From JAWKOK01 sp963698255 (GTDB lineage: Bacteria > Chloroflexota > Anaerolineae > Caldilineales > Caldilineaceae), in assembly GCA_963698255.1 (NCBI GenBank), contig CAVOQD010000003.1, positions 124,001-188,000 of the forward strand: a stretch of DNA of 64,000 bases. The letters are read 5' to 3'. Positions within the stretch are counted from its first letter, which is position 1. Each line of letters begins with the position of its first letter. The position numbers and the translations under genes were made by a program. Below the pieces are notes generated by a model that ran no database searches, was not told the DNA's origin, and saw nothing but the letters and a program-made list of their open reading frames with translations. Positions 42,197 to 52,286 of this stretch are shown here, one piece after another.

Positions 42197-42953
42197 ATGG
42201 ACAATAGCAAACCGCTGACCGGCAAGGTTGCATTGGTGACCGGCGGCGCCGGCGGGATCGGAACGGCGATCAGCCGTCACCTGGCCGATGCCGGCGCCAG
42301 TGTCGTGCTGACCTACAACAGCAACGGCGCGCGAGCCGAGGCATTGGCCCGCGATCTGCCCGGCGGCGGCCACCTTGCCCTTCAGATGCGCGTCGACGAG
42401 AGCGGCGACATCGCTGCGGCGGTCGAGCAGGTGACCGTAGCGCTATGGCCGGCTGGATATCCTGATCAACAACGCCGGCACGACTCGCTTCGTCCCCCAC
42501 GACGATCTGGATGATCTGGACGACGAGACCATCGACCGCATCCTGCGCGTCAACCTGCGCGGGGCATTCGCCTGCACGCGTGCCTTCAAGCCGCTCCTGA
42601 TGGCCGACGGTGATGGGCTGGTCATCAACATGTCATCGATTGCCGGCCTGATTGCCTACGGCAGCAACATCGCCTACTGCGCGTCCAAGGCTGCGCTTGA
42701 CAACATGACTGTCTCGCTGGCCCGTGCGCTGGCTCCGCAGATCCGCGTGGTGGCCATTGCGCCGGGGTTGGTCGACGGCGACTATGCCCGCAGCTTCGAT
42801 CCTGCCTGGCGGCAAGCACAGATCGACATGACGCCATTGTTACGCCTGACCCAGCCCGACGATGTGGCCAAGGCCGTGATAGCGGTGGCGACCCTGCTGA
42901 CCCATACGACCGGCGCCGTGATCCCCGTCGACGGCGGGCGCATCATCGTGTAG
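42197..42953 (+). CDS. SDR-family oxidoreductase, frameshifted
   Basis: About 252 residues, 28 bases after the YhdH-like gene. TGGAGGIGTAISRHLADAG is the cofactor loop. After a break near 42440 come RLDILINNAGTTRFVPHDDLDD (NNAG), VNLRGAFACTRAF, NMSSIAGLIAYGSNIAYCASKAALDNMT (Ser, YxxxK) and VVAIAPGLVDGD, ending TGAVIPVDGGRIIV. It belongs to the FabG-like classical SDRs. The substrate is unknown. GC-rich codon use matches its neighbours. Confidence 0.87.
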
Positions 42954-42978
42954 TCGTAATCCGACCGGACCCCTTTCC

Positions 42979-43947
42979 ATGACCGTGCAGCGTGCACGCC
43001 TCATCTTCAATCCCAATGCTGGCTCGTTGGCTTGGGGCGGCATTGTCGATACGTTTTCGACCTTCTGGCGCGCCCGTGGCTGGGATGTTTCGTTGACGCC
43101 GACTGAGCGGGCCGGCCACGCAGTCGAACTGGCCAGAGAGGCAGCCGATTTGGGCATCGACCTCGTCTTTGCCGCCGGCGGCGACGGCACCATGCACGAG
43201 GTCGCCAATGGGCTGGCCCACTCGCAGACGATCATGGCTCCATTGCCTGTTGGTACCGCCAACATCCTGGCCAAGGAATTGGGGATTCCGACGCCCAGCC
43301 TGCTCAGACCAGCCTGGTGGACCGGCATGCTCAACAAGTTGGCCGATGGGTGCGTTCAGCAGATGGATCTGGGGCTGAACGACAGCGGACGCTATTGGAT
43401 GCTCTGGGCCAGCGCCGGCGCCGATGGTTTTGTCATCGATCAGATCGAGCCACGCACACCAAAGGTCAAGCGCTTAGGGATGCTGGGCTACGCGGCCAAA
43501 GTGGCCTGGTTACTGCCCACATTTAAGGGCATTTCGGGGCAAGTGACCGTTGACGACCAGGTGGTGAGCGGCGACTTCCTGATGGTGAACATCAGCAACT
43601 GCCGTCGCTATGCGACTGGAGAGTTTAACCTCAATCGAGCGGGCGTGCTTGACGACGGACTGTTCGAGGTCTGGATCTTCCGTGGGCGGAGCTGGCCAAT
43701 GCTGGTTCGCTATTCCATTGTGGTCGGACTCGACGGCCAGTCCTTCGATCCCAACATTGAACGCATCCGGGCGAGCAGGGTCACCATTGAGACCGAAACG
43801 CCGGCCCCGTTTCACGTGGATGCAGAGCCGGCCGGTTCGACACCGCTGGCGTGTACGATCCAGCCGGGGGCGCTGCGTATTCTTGTGCCGCAGACGGCGC
43901 CGGTTGGTCTGTTCGAGAATCCGGGCATAGCCTTGGTTGATTGTTGA
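42979..43947 (+). CDS. Diacylglycerol kinase-family lipid kinase (YegS/DagK-like)
   Basis: 322 residues, intact. RARLIFNPNAGSLAWGG opens the DAGK catalytic domain. The ATP/lipid motif FAAGGDGTMHEVANGL is near residue 65 and LPVGTANILAKELGIP follows. The second domain has MLWASAGADGFVIDQIE, VSGDFLMVNISNCRRYATGEFNLNRAGVLDDG and a C-terminal DAEPA strand. It phosphorylates diacylglycerol or a related lipid at the membrane surface. The 25-base gap to the SDR suggests cotranscription. It ends 15 bases before the convergent alcohol dehydrogenase gene. Confidence 0.88.
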   Translation: MTVQRARLIFNPNAGSLAWGGIVDTFSTFWRARGWDVSLTPTERAGHAVELAREAADLGIDLVFAAGGDGTMHEVANGLAHSQTIMAPLPVGTANILAKELGIPTPSLLRPAWWTGMLNKLADGCVQQMDLGLNDSGRYWMLWASAGADGFVIDQIEPRTPKVKRLGMLGYAAKVAWLLPTFKGISGQVTVDDQVVSGDFLMVNISNCRRYATGEFNLNRAGVLDDGLFEVWIFRGRSWPMLVRYSIVVGLDGQSFDPNIERIRASRVTIETETPAPFHVDAEPAGSTPLACTIQPGALRILVPQTAPVGLFENPGIALVDC

Positions 43948-43962
43948 GAATCCCAGCTACCC

Positions 43963-45245
43963 TTACCAATAGGCCATCGCATCCATAAACATCGCCCGCA
44001 GATCGTCGGCATCGGCGGGCCGCGGCGACAGCTTGGTGACGCGATGCTGCGGCAGCGTGCCCTCGACCAGTTGATCCACGTCGTCCGGCCCAAAGCCGAT
44101 GGCCGCCAACCCGTTGGGCACGCCCATCTGCTTCATCACATCGATGAGCGCGGCGGCCAACACCTCGCCGGCATCATCCATCGGCCACATCACTTATGTC
44201 AACGCCCATCAGCTCTGCGCCGTAGAGATGTCGCTCCGGGTTGACCGCGGCGGTGAAGCGGAAGACGGCCGGCGCATTGAGGATCACCGACATGCCGTGG
44301 GGAATGATGGGATGGTCATCCGGGATAGCCGTCGGGCACGAAGTCGCGCACCATGCCGGAGACGGGATAGGACATGCCGTGGGGCAGATGCACGCCGGCG
44401 TTGCCGAAGCCGATGCCGGCGTAGGCCGAGGCCAGCAACATCTGGCCGCGGGCCTCGTCGTCGTCCGGGTCGGTCGAGGCGGCGCACGATGTTGGCGGCC
44501 ACCATGCGGATGGCCTGGGCCGACCAGATGTCGCTGATGGGGTTGGCCCCCTGGTAGGCCGGTCGCATGGCCGGGCTGTCGGCGGCAGGACGTCGGTCGA
44601 ACGGAATGGCGGTCAGCGATTCCAGCGCGTGGCTGAGCACGTCGAGACCGGAGCTGGCCGCGACCATGGGCGGCATGGATGCGCGTGTTGTCCGGATCGA
44701 GGATGCCCAGATCCGGCTTGAGCGCACGATGGGCAATGCCGGTCTTGGCGTGCATGGCCGTGTAGTCGAAGATGGCCACGCCGGTGGTCTCGCTGCCGGT
44801 GCCCGCGGTGGTGGGGATGGCGATCAGCGGCTTGACCGGGCCGGGCACGGGCTTGCCCAGGCCGATGGGCGGGTTGACGTAGGTCAGCAGGTCGGCCGGA
44901 TAGGTGGCGAAGAGATTGGCGACCTTGGCCGTGTCGATGCTCGATCCGCCGCCCACGGCCACGTAGCCGTCAAACTTACCGTCGATCGCGAAGGCGATGG
45001 CGTCGGCAAACGAGCCATCGGTCGGCTCGACGCGCACCCGGTCGTAGAGCACGGCGTCGATGCCGGCCTCTGCCAGCGCGGCCATGGTCACGGCCACCGG
45101 CTCAAGCAGCGCCACCCGCGCGATCGGTGACGACCATCACACGCTTGGCCCCCAACTGTTGCATATCCCAGCCCACCTCGCGGGTCACGCCGGGGCCGTA
45201 CTTGATGTTGGATGCTGCCATGGTAAAAGCGGTTTCAGGTTGCAT
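43963..45245 (-). CDS. Iron-containing alcohol dehydrogenase, ADHFE1/HOT-like, frameshifted
   Basis: About 427 residues. The ATG at 45245 reads MQPETAFTMAASNIKYGPGVTREVGWDMQQLGAKRVMVVTD, the specific start of hydroxyacid-oxoacid transhydrogenases (ADHFE1). Breaks occur near 45125, 44680, 44500, 44325 and 44185. Between them are YVAVGGGSSIDTAKVANLFATYPADLLTYVNPPIGLGKPVPGP, IPTTAGTGSETTGVAIFD, GIAHRALKPDLGILDPDNTR, HALESLTAIPFDRRP and IPHGMSVILNAPAVFRFTAAVNPERH. HOT oxidises 4-hydroxybutyrate using 2-oxoglutarate. Plain alcohol oxidation is the alternative. Five indels make it the most fragmented gene here. Confidence 0.83.
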
Positions 45246-45259
45246 GGTTGCCTCCTTTC

Positions 45260-45356
45260 GATAGACCGCGGATTAGGCGGATTAGGCGGACAAAACCGGA
45301 TCTGTTCGGATTTTATCCGCGGCGATCCGCCTAATCCGCCGCATCCGCAGTCTATC
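45260..45356. repeat. CCGCGGATT-family palindrome overlapping a gene end
   Basis: GATAGACCGCGGATTAGGCG on the left faces CGCATCCGCAGTCTATC on the right, with ATTAGGCGGA and TCCGCCTAAT pairing inside. It resembles the core of the 148-bp elements without their CTAG termini. The last 24 or so codons and the stop codon of the Gfo/Idh/MocA gene (45282) are read from it. Confidence 0.65.
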
Positions 45357-46349
45357 CTTCTGATCCTCTATCCGTAGTAATTCGGCGATCATCTGATCCA
45401 TCACCCAACTGGTGCGGGCGGCGCTTTCGCCGGTGCTGGGGCATTGGCCGACGCCGTTCAGCTCATCGACGATGCTCTGAATCAGCGGTTGCTGCACGTG
45501 GGGCGGATGTGCGATGGCAAATTCGGTGTCGCCGTCCGCGGTGGAGAGCAGCACCGGTTCCTCGCCGAAGGAAGAGAACCTGAGCTTGCCCTTGGTGCCG
45601 ACGATTTCGGTCACGTCGTCGTCGGTGTAGGCGTCGAAACACCACATGCCCGTGCCCTCGACGCCCGACTCGAAGACAAAGCTGCCGGCCACCGTGTCCT
45701 CGGCCGGATAGCGGTCGGCCTGGCTGCCGGCAAAGCCCGCAACCTCGCTGATCGGGTCCCAGGAAATGGTCGAGATAGTCGAGGGTGTGGGACGCCAGAT
45801 CGAAGAAGATGCCGGCGCCTGCGATCTCGGGCAGGACGCGCCAGGGCAGAGCCGCCGGGGTCAAGTGATTGGGACGCGCCCGCTGGTAGAGGCAGACGGT
45901 CACAAAACGCACGTCGCCGATGGCGCCTGTGTCGATCAGTTCCTTGATCTTGCGAAAACGCGGCAGCATGCGCCGATAGTAGGCCACCCAGAGCGGCACG
46001 CCCGCTTCCCGGCAGACCTGAACCATGGCCGTGACACTCGTCATAGTTGCGCGCCATGGGCTTCTCGACATAGACCGGCTTGCCCGCGGCAGCAACCATC
46101 TCCGTGTAGGACTGATGTGACATTGGGCGGCGTGGCGATGTAGACGGCGTCGACGTCCGGATCGGCGATGAGAGCCGCGGCGTCGTCATACCACCTGGGC
46201 ACGCCATGACGTTGGGCGTAGTCCTGGGCCAGTGCGCCGTCTCGCCGCATGACGGCCACCAATTCGGAGCCTTGGGCCTTCTGAAAACCGGGACCGCTCT
46301 TGACCTCGGTGACGTTGCCGCAGCCGATAATTCCCCAGCGGATTGACAT
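45282..46349 (-). CDS. Gfo/Idh/MocA-family oxidoreductase, frameshifted, with repeat-encoded tail
   Basis: About 355 residues. The ATG at 46349 (AAGGAAAA upstream) starts MSIRWGIIGCGNVTEVKSGPGFQKA, the NAD(P)-binding fold. DVDAVYIATPPNVTS follows. After a break near 46095 the conserved EKP-type segment (EKPMARNYDE) is partly visible. PLWVAYYRRMLPRFRKIKELIDTGAIGDVRFV continues in another frame. After about 45755, AGSFVFESGVEGTGMWCFDA, IVGTKGKLRFSSFG and QPLIQSIVDELNG complete the C-terminal beta-sheet. The final residues KDRLRMRRIRRIAADKIRTD come from the palindromic repeat at 45260-45356. Sugar, inositol or related polyol oxidation is usual for the family. Confidence 0.83.
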
Positions 46350-46851
46350 GATTTTTCCTTTTTGATAAGACGGCGAGAAGTTGGTTCGTTTCGAATTGAA
46401 TCTACCACAAAACGAAGCGGGGGGAAACATGGGCAAATTGATTGAGTGGGTCCAGAACGAGCTGGGACGTGTAGGGACATGGCATTCTCCGTCGAGAGGA
46501 CCTTTGACGAGTCAACTTCAAATCGCCATTCACCGTTGGCATTGCTCACAGGATTCTAGGAATGCCTTGTCCGTGCTTAACATTCCATGATGCCCGGCGC
46601 AGGAGGACATGGCACTCCTAGAATCGTCGTGGTTGGAGATAGAGGTCTCAAAGAGCGAACCGCTCTCCGTCAACAACAGGTCTGCGGGGAATGCCATGTC
46701 CCTACATATGCGTTGCCAATCCGCCTGGTTGCGTAGCAGACACTTTGCGCCGATAAACCCGTTCCGGTTCCACGGTTGACAGTGCCGCCACATCGATGCG
46801 AAGATAACATACGTCTACCCCAAGTCGCCAACAATCAGGAAGCCAAAACCC
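46350..46851. repeat. Intergenic region with nested inverted repeats
   Basis: TGTAGGGACATGGCATTC (46470-46487) is inverted perfectly at 46689-46706. Within, GATTCTAGGAATGCCTTGTCC (46552-46572) is inverted with two mismatches near 46607-46627. The whole looks like a 237-bp non-autonomous element or long hairpin between the divergent Gfo/Idh/MocA and URO-D genes. There is no coding sequence. Confidence 0.6.
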
Positions 46852-47863
46852 ATGAACAGTCGTGAACGCATTCGCACCATCATCTCCGGCGAGCCGGCCG
46901 ACCGTTGCGGCCTCTGGCTGGGCAACCCGCATGCCGATACCTGGCCCATCTATCTCGACGCTTTCGGCGTCTCAGACCAGGAGGGTCTGCGGCGTCTGCT
47001 GCAACGACGACTTCCGCTGGACCTACCTGGCCGACAACGTCTACAGTGGGTCGGATCGCAACAGACTGTTCGATTTCCGACGACGCGGCCAAGAGCTGAG
47101 CGCAGCCGGCGCCTTTGCCGACTGCGAGGATGTGCAGGAGGTCGAGGATCACAACTGGCCCAATCCCGACGACCTCGATTTCACCGACGTGCTCGATCAA
47201 TTGCGCAACTCGGGGGACCATTACCGGGCCAGCGGCTTCTGGGCGCCCTTCTTCCACCAGGCCGCCGACTTCTTCGGCATGGAAAACTATTTCGTCAAGA
47301 TGTACACCCATCCCGAGGTGGTCCACGCCGTCACCAAGCACATGGTCGACTTCTACCTGGAGGCCAATGTGCGCTACTTCGAGCAGGCCGGGCGCGAGAT
47401 GGACGGCTACTTCTTCGGCAACGATTTCGGCACCCAGCTCGACACGCTGATCAGCCCCAAGCTCTTCGACGAGTTTGTGCGCCCCTACTTCCAGCAACTC
47501 ACCGACCTGGCCCACGCCTATGACTACCAGGTCATCCTCCACTCGTGCGGCTCGATCCACCGCGTCATTCCCAAACTGATCGAGATGGGCGTGGAGGCGC
47601 TGCATCCGTTGCAGGCGCTGGCCGTCAACATGGACGCCGAGACGCTGGCCCGCGACTTCAAGGGCAAGCTGGCCTTCATCGGCGGCGTCGACACCCAGGA
47701 TCTGCTGGTCAACGGCACGCCGGACGAGGTGCGCGCCGATGTGCATCGCATCAAGGAATTGCTCGGTCCATGTCTGGTCGTCAGCCCCAGCCACGAGGCG
47801 CTGCTGCCCAACGTGTCGCCCGAAAACGTACGCGCCATGGCCGAGGCAGTGATGGATAAGTGA
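46852..47863 (+). CDS. URO-D-family protein, frameshifted
   Basis: About 337 residues. MNSRERIRTIISGEPADRCGLWLGNPHADTWPIYLDAFGVSD is the start; the frame changes near 47005. Then LFDFRRRGQELSAAGAFADCEDVQEVEDHNWPNPDDLDF, SGFWAPFFHQAADFFGMENYFVKMYTHPEVVHAVTKHMVDFYL, GNDFGTQLDTLISPKLFDEFVRPY, QVILHSCGSIHRVIPKLIEMGVEALHPLQ and KLAFIGGVDTQDLL follow. HSCG is the zinc-ligand motif of URO-D-like methyltransferases. It is the third such gene in the window and probably a corrinoid-linked methyltransferase rather than HemE. No corrinoid gene adjoins it. It is followed by a perfect terminator hairpin that contains its stop codon. Confidence 0.86.
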
Positions 47864-47909
47864 AAAAATTAGGAGCCGGGTCAACGACCCGGCTCCTAAT
47901 TTTTTCACT
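47859..47909. terminator. Bidirectional terminator, perfect 24-bp stem
   Basis: AGTGAAAAAATTAGGAGCCG and four more bases (47859-47882) pair perfectly with 47886-47909 around an AAC loop, with A6 and T6 tracts inside the arms. It lies between the convergent URO-D and aldose epimerase genes. A remnant of the CCGCGGATT family follows at about 47930-47962. Confidence 0.92.
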
Positions 47910-47981
47910 ACCATCCATTGGTCCGCTCAGATCAGCCCAATCAGCGCCATCCGCGTCCTATCAATCCACTCTCATCAGACT

Positions 47982-49040
47982 CTACGCCACACCAAACTCG
48001 AAGACCGTTGTCTGGTCGTATTCTTGGCCCGGCTTCGAGCACGGCTGTGGGGAAGTTGGGCTGGTTGGGTGAATCCGGGAAGTGCTGGGTCTCCAGGCAG
48101 AGACCGCCGCGCCGTGGATAGACCTTGCCGCCCTTGCCCGTGATCGTCTCGGGCATCATGTTGCCGGCGTAGAACTGGATGCCGGGCTGGGTGGTGTAGA
48201 CGTTCATGCTGCGCCCGCTGGTCGGCTCGGTGACCGTGGCGGCCATGCGCAGTTCGCCCCAGCCGTCGGTGTGCAGCACGAAGTTGTGGTCGTAGCCGCC
48301 GCCGAGGACCAACTGCTCGTCGTCGCCGTTGATGCGCTCGCCGATGACGGTGGGCGTGCGGAAGTCGAGGGGCGAGCCGTCCAGGCTGCGAACTTCGCCG
48401 ATGGGAATCAGCGTCTCGTCGACCGGCGTGAAACCGTCGACATAGAGCGTCAGCACGTGGTCGAGGATGTCTCCCTCGCACGAAAGGTTGAAGTAGGAGT
48501 GGTTGGTCAGGTTCAGAATGGTCGGGGCATCGGTGGTCGCCTTGTAGTTGATCCCCAGCTTGTTCTCGTTGTCGAGGCTGTAGGTGACCACGACTGACAA
48601 TGTGCCGGGGTAGCCTTCCTCGCCGTCGACGCTGACGTAGCCGAGTTGGAGGCTGACGCCACTTTCGTCGATTGCCGGTTTCGCTTCCCAGACGACCTTG
48701 TCGAAGCCGACAGCGCCGCCGTGGAGATGGTTGTTGCCGTCATTCTGAGCCAGCGCGTAGTCCTGCGCCGCCAAGACTGAACTTGCCTTCGGCAATTCGA
48801 TTGGCGAACCGGCCGACCAGGCAGCCGAAGAAGGGACTGTCGGTCAGATACTGTTCAAGATTGTCGAAGCCGAGGACAATATCGTCGAAGTTTCCATCTC
48901 GGTCCGGTGTGCGCACACGAGACGATCGTGCCGCCGTAGTCAAGAATACCGACCTCGATTCCGTTGTCATTGGTCAGCGTGAAAAGTCGGACAGCGCTTC
49001 CATCAGGAAGAACGCCGAATGGTCGACTGTTGATGTCCAT
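47982..49040 (-). CDS. galM: Aldose 1-epimerase (galactose mutarotase), frameshifted
   Basis: Interconverts alpha and beta anomers of aldoses. About 352 residues. The ATG at 49040 starts MDINSRPFGVLPDGSAVRLFTLTNDNGIEVGILDYGGTIVS. A break near 48910 leads to RDGNFDDIVLGFDNLEQYLTDSPFFGCLVGRFANRIAEGKFSL, and another near 48790 to NDGNNHLHGGAVGFDKVVWEA. The active-site histidines are in NHLHGG and LTNHSYFNL, and the catalytic Glu is in GLCLETQHFPDSPNQPNFP. A last break near 48035 gives the end GQEYDQTTVFEFGVA. The gene is otherwise complete and cytosolic. Confidence 0.88.
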
Positions 49041-49212
49041 GCAGATTTGCCTTTCGTTATGTGTCTGGCCGCGGCTCAGTCGTGACGGTATGCCCACAGA
49101 AGCGGACATTGGCATTCAAACCGACCCGCAGCAATAATTAAGTCTATTTTTCGGTCGTGTTTTTCAGTTCCATTTTACCGCTTAGGGCCCATCTTTGGAC
49201 AAGCGGTCGCGG

Positions 49213-50358
49213 TCAATTTACGTCCTCCTCCCCGAACCAAAGGTTGGAGATACGATCGTAGCTTCCCTGCTCGATCAGATTGAGCAGAGAACGGTTGACC
49301 TCTTCGCGCAATGGACTTCCCTCAGGGTACGCGATGCCATAGTCCTCGCTGCTGAACGGTTTGCCCGCCATGGCCAGATCGCCCTTGCCATTGCGATAAA
49401 CGTGGTAGAGCAGGATCGGGTAGTCGTAGACAATGGCCTCGACGTCGGCGTCTTCAAGCATGGCATAGGCGTCGTCCACCGTCGCAACAGTAGCATGGGC
49501 AATGCCGCGCATGGACAACCATTCCGAGCCGGTGCTCCCTTCCACCGCAGCAATCCGCTTCCCTGGCAGATCCTGGGGACCGTGGATGGCGGAATTCAAT
49601 TTTGAGACCGTCAGTTCCGCGGTCACATTGGCCGTGAAATTTGCCACGATAAACAACCCCATCACCATCCAGACCAGGGCGAACACTCGCCCGAGCCAGT
49701 AGCGCGGCACACGGTCACCGTAGCCCACGGTCGTCACGGTCACGGTGGCCCACCAGATGCCGTCCCAAACGCCACGGATATATCCATGCGAGAAGTCATC
49801 GTCTCGATGGCGCTCCAACAGCCAGATCACATGGCCGGCCACAAGGATCACCAAGAAGAGCGCGATGAAGAGCCGCCAGATAGCCGGCGTGATGGCAACG
49901 GCCGCCAGATCGCGCAGCGGTGTGGTCGGCTTGGCCCGGGTCATGATGCCGAGGCCGGACTCAAAGTAGGGGAACGAGAAATCGATCGCCTCTTCGCGCT
50001 CTTTGGTGATGCTGATGGCCGCGACAGCCACGTCAGCGTCGCCGTTGATGACGGACTCTAGGAGCGCATCGACCGAATCGACCAGTACATATTCATAGTC
50101 GAGTCCCAGTTCGAGGGCCACGGTTTCCCATACATCGATGCTGAAGCCGGTCGGTTTTTCCCCCTCAACGTTGACAAACGGTTCGATTGGCTTGGTCGCA
50201 ACCTTGATCGGTGCGGAGACTTCATCTTCCTGGGTCGGCGGTGCTGCTGACAGAAGGTTCGGCAACATAAGGTTCAGTGCCAGAGCCGCCGACGCTATCA
50301 CAATCCAGCGCACCAGACAGTGCGCAACCCGATGTTCGCATGTTTTGCGCGTGGTCAT
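49213..50358 (-). CDS. GluR0-like prokaryotic ligand-gated potassium channel
   Basis: 381 residues, intact. An N-terminal signal segment (residues 15-39) is followed by the S1 lobe of an amino-acid-binding domain (about 50-147), with the ligand-carboxylate Arg in ISITKEREEAIDFSFPYF (Arg123). TM1 is about 158-181. The pore loop WWATVTVTTVGYGDRVP carries the potassium selectivity filter TVGYGD at residues 210-215. TM2 is about 223-247. The S2 lobe (about 260-375) has GKRIAAVEGSTGSEWL and EAIVYDYPILLYHV. This S1-TM-pore-TM-S2 order is that of GluR0, the bacterial relative of ionotropic glutamate receptors. Tetramer, plasma membrane, external ligand site. The ligand is not deducible. Confidence 0.9.
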   Translation of the reverse strand: MTTRKTCEHRVAHCLVRWIVIASAALALNLMLPNLLSAAPPTQEDEVSAPIKVATKPIEPFVNVEGEKPTGFSIDVWETVALELGLDYEYVLVDSVDALLESVINGDADVAVAAISITKEREEAIDFSFPYFESGLGIMTRAKPTTPLRDLAAVAITPAIWRLFIALFLVILVAGHVIWLLERHRDDDFSHGYIRGVWDGIWWATVTVTTVGYGDRVPRYWLGRVFALVWMVMGLFIVANFTANVTAELTVSKLNSAIHGPQDLPGKRIAAVEGSTGSEWLSMRGIAHATVATVDDAYAMLEDADVEAIVYDYPILLYHVYRNGKGDLAMAGKPFSSEDYGIAYPEGSPLREEVNRSLLNLIEQGSYDRISNLWFGEEDVN

Positions 50359-50572
50359 ATCACGATCGCTCCATGTTCGGTATCCAGAACCAGTTTCCCC
50401 GCGGAAATGACTGTCTCACGCATAGACAGTCGGTTTTTCCACGCCAAACCCAAGTATCGCATAGTTGTCGGTTTTGGCCGATATTGACGCCCCATGGGCC
50501 GCTGAGCGCCCGCAGGAATCCCTCCTGCGTGGTTTGCCACAACGTCAAGATGCATCTGGCGATAGATCGCGT

Positions 50573-50578
50573 TATAAT
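50573..50578 (+). promoter_or_regulatory. TATAAT box of a possible leaderless SulP transcript
   Basis: A perfect TATAAT ends 7 bases before the ATG at 50586, so transcription would begin at or near the start codon. No Shine-Dalgarno sequence and no good -35 are visible. The ATG at 50577 overlaps the box. Confidence 0.4.
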
Positions 50579-50585
50579 GGCCCGC

Positions 50586-52286
50586 ATGGGGAAATTTCAG
50601 GAATTCCAGACCAAATCGATAAATAGCGCCAAGAACCACCGCGGAACCATCGCGTCGGACGCCATGGCCGGCGTGACCTTTGCGTTCGTCAACATTCCCC
50701 AGGGCATGGCCAACGCCCTGCTGGCGGGCGTCAACCCGGTCATGGGCCTCTACACATTGATGGTGGCCACGCCGATCGGGGCGCTGTTCACCAGTTCGGT
50801 CTACATGAATGTGTCGACGACCAGCGCGCTCTCGGTTGCGGCCGGCGATGCACTGCAGAGCATCCCCACCGCGTCCAAGGCGGCCCACATGCTGACCCTG
50901 GTGCTGCTGGTCGGCATCGTTCAGCTACTGGCGGGGATCTTCCGCCTCGGCTCGCTGCTGCGCTTTGTCTCCAACGCGGTCATGGTCGGCTTCATCAGCG
51001 GCGTCGCAGCGCTGATCGTGCTGGGCCAACTGGGCGACTTCACAGGCTACCACAGCCAATTTTCGAGCAGAATCCTGCAGGTCGCTGATCTAGTTCTGAA
51101 TTTCAGGGCGGTCGACTGGCCTACGCTGCTTCTGAGTACGACGACATTGCTGGTCATTCTGGCCGTCAATCGGACCCGTTTCGCCAAACTTTCCATGCTG
51201 ATTGGACTCATCGTGGCGACCATCGTTTCGACCATTGTCCAACCGGCAGGGGTGCCGCTGGTCGGCGACATCGCCCAGTTTCCGGATCAATTGCTTGATT
51301 TTGAGCTGCCGAGGCTGGTCCACATTCCAAACCTGATGACATCGGCCATCGCGATCGCCATTATCGGCTTGGTGCAGGGCGCGGGCGTCAGCCAGAGCTA
51401 CCCAAACCCGGACGGAACCTACCCCAACACATCGCGTGACTTCATCGGCCAAGGCGTGGCCAATATCGGCGCCAGTTTTTTCCAAGGCATTCCCGCCGGC
51501 GGGTCCATGTCCGGCACGGCGCTGACGGTCTCTGCGGGCGCACGGACGCGACTGGCCAATGTCTTTGCAGGACTGTTCGTCATACCGATCGTCTTCCTGT
51601 TCAGCGGCTTTGTGCAAGCAGATCCCCATGCCGGCGCTGGCTGCGCTGCTCATTGTGGTCGGTTACCAGAGCTTCAAACCCCATGATGTCCGTGCAGTCT
51701 GGAACACGGGCAAGATCCCGGCAACGGCCATGGCCTTGACCTTTGCTTCGACCCTATTTCTGCCCCTGCAATTCGCCGTCTTTGTCGGCGTCGCGGTCTC
51801 CGTGTTGCTGCACGTCTTCCGTTCGTCCAACCAGATCCGCCTGGTCCAGTGGAAGCCGGTACCCGGCGGCTTCCCGCTGGAAGAGCCGGCTCCGAAGACA
51901 TTGGCATCCAACGAGATCACGATCCTCAATTCCTACGGCAGTCTCTTTTTGCCGCGGCCAGCACAGCGGAAGCAAGATTGCCGGCGGTCGGCGATGCCGT
52001 CCGCCCGGTGGTGATCTTCGGCATGCGCGGGCGCGACGAGGTCGGTTCCACCTTCCTCAATGTGGTCGATCGATACGCCAAATCTCTCCGCGACCGGGGC
52101 GGAAGGCTCATGCTGGTCGGCGTCGGACCCCATGTGATGCTGCAACTCGTGCGTACAGGCATGGTCACCCGGCTGGGGAAAGAGAATATCTTCGCGGAGG
52201 AAGAGCAGCTCGGCGCCGCCTTGAACCGGGCCATCACCGAAGCTCAGGCTTTTCTGGCCACCGAAAGAGATGGAACAGGCATCTGA
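50586..52286 (+). CDS. SulP-family anion transporter with STAS domain, frameshifted
   Basis: About 567 residues. MGKFQEFQTKSINSAKNHRGTIASDAMAGVTFAFVNIPQGMANALL leads into the SulP transmembrane core. AGVNPVMGLYTLMVATPIGALFTSS, TSALSVAAGD, FRLGSLLRFVSNAVMVGFISGVA and FFQGIPAGGSMSGTALTVSAGARTRLAN are diagnostic. Breaks near 51615 and 51955 precede the last helices (PALAALLIVVGYQSFKPHDV, LFLPLQFAVFVGVAVSVLLHVF) and the cytosolic STAS domain (VVIFGMRGRDEVGSTFLNVVDRYAKSLRDRGGRLMLVGV). Substrates of the family are sulfate, bicarbonate or dicarboxylates. GMRGRDEVGSTF replaces the usual DSTG-like STAS loop. An in-frame ATG at 50577 is the alternative start. Confidence 0.87.
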
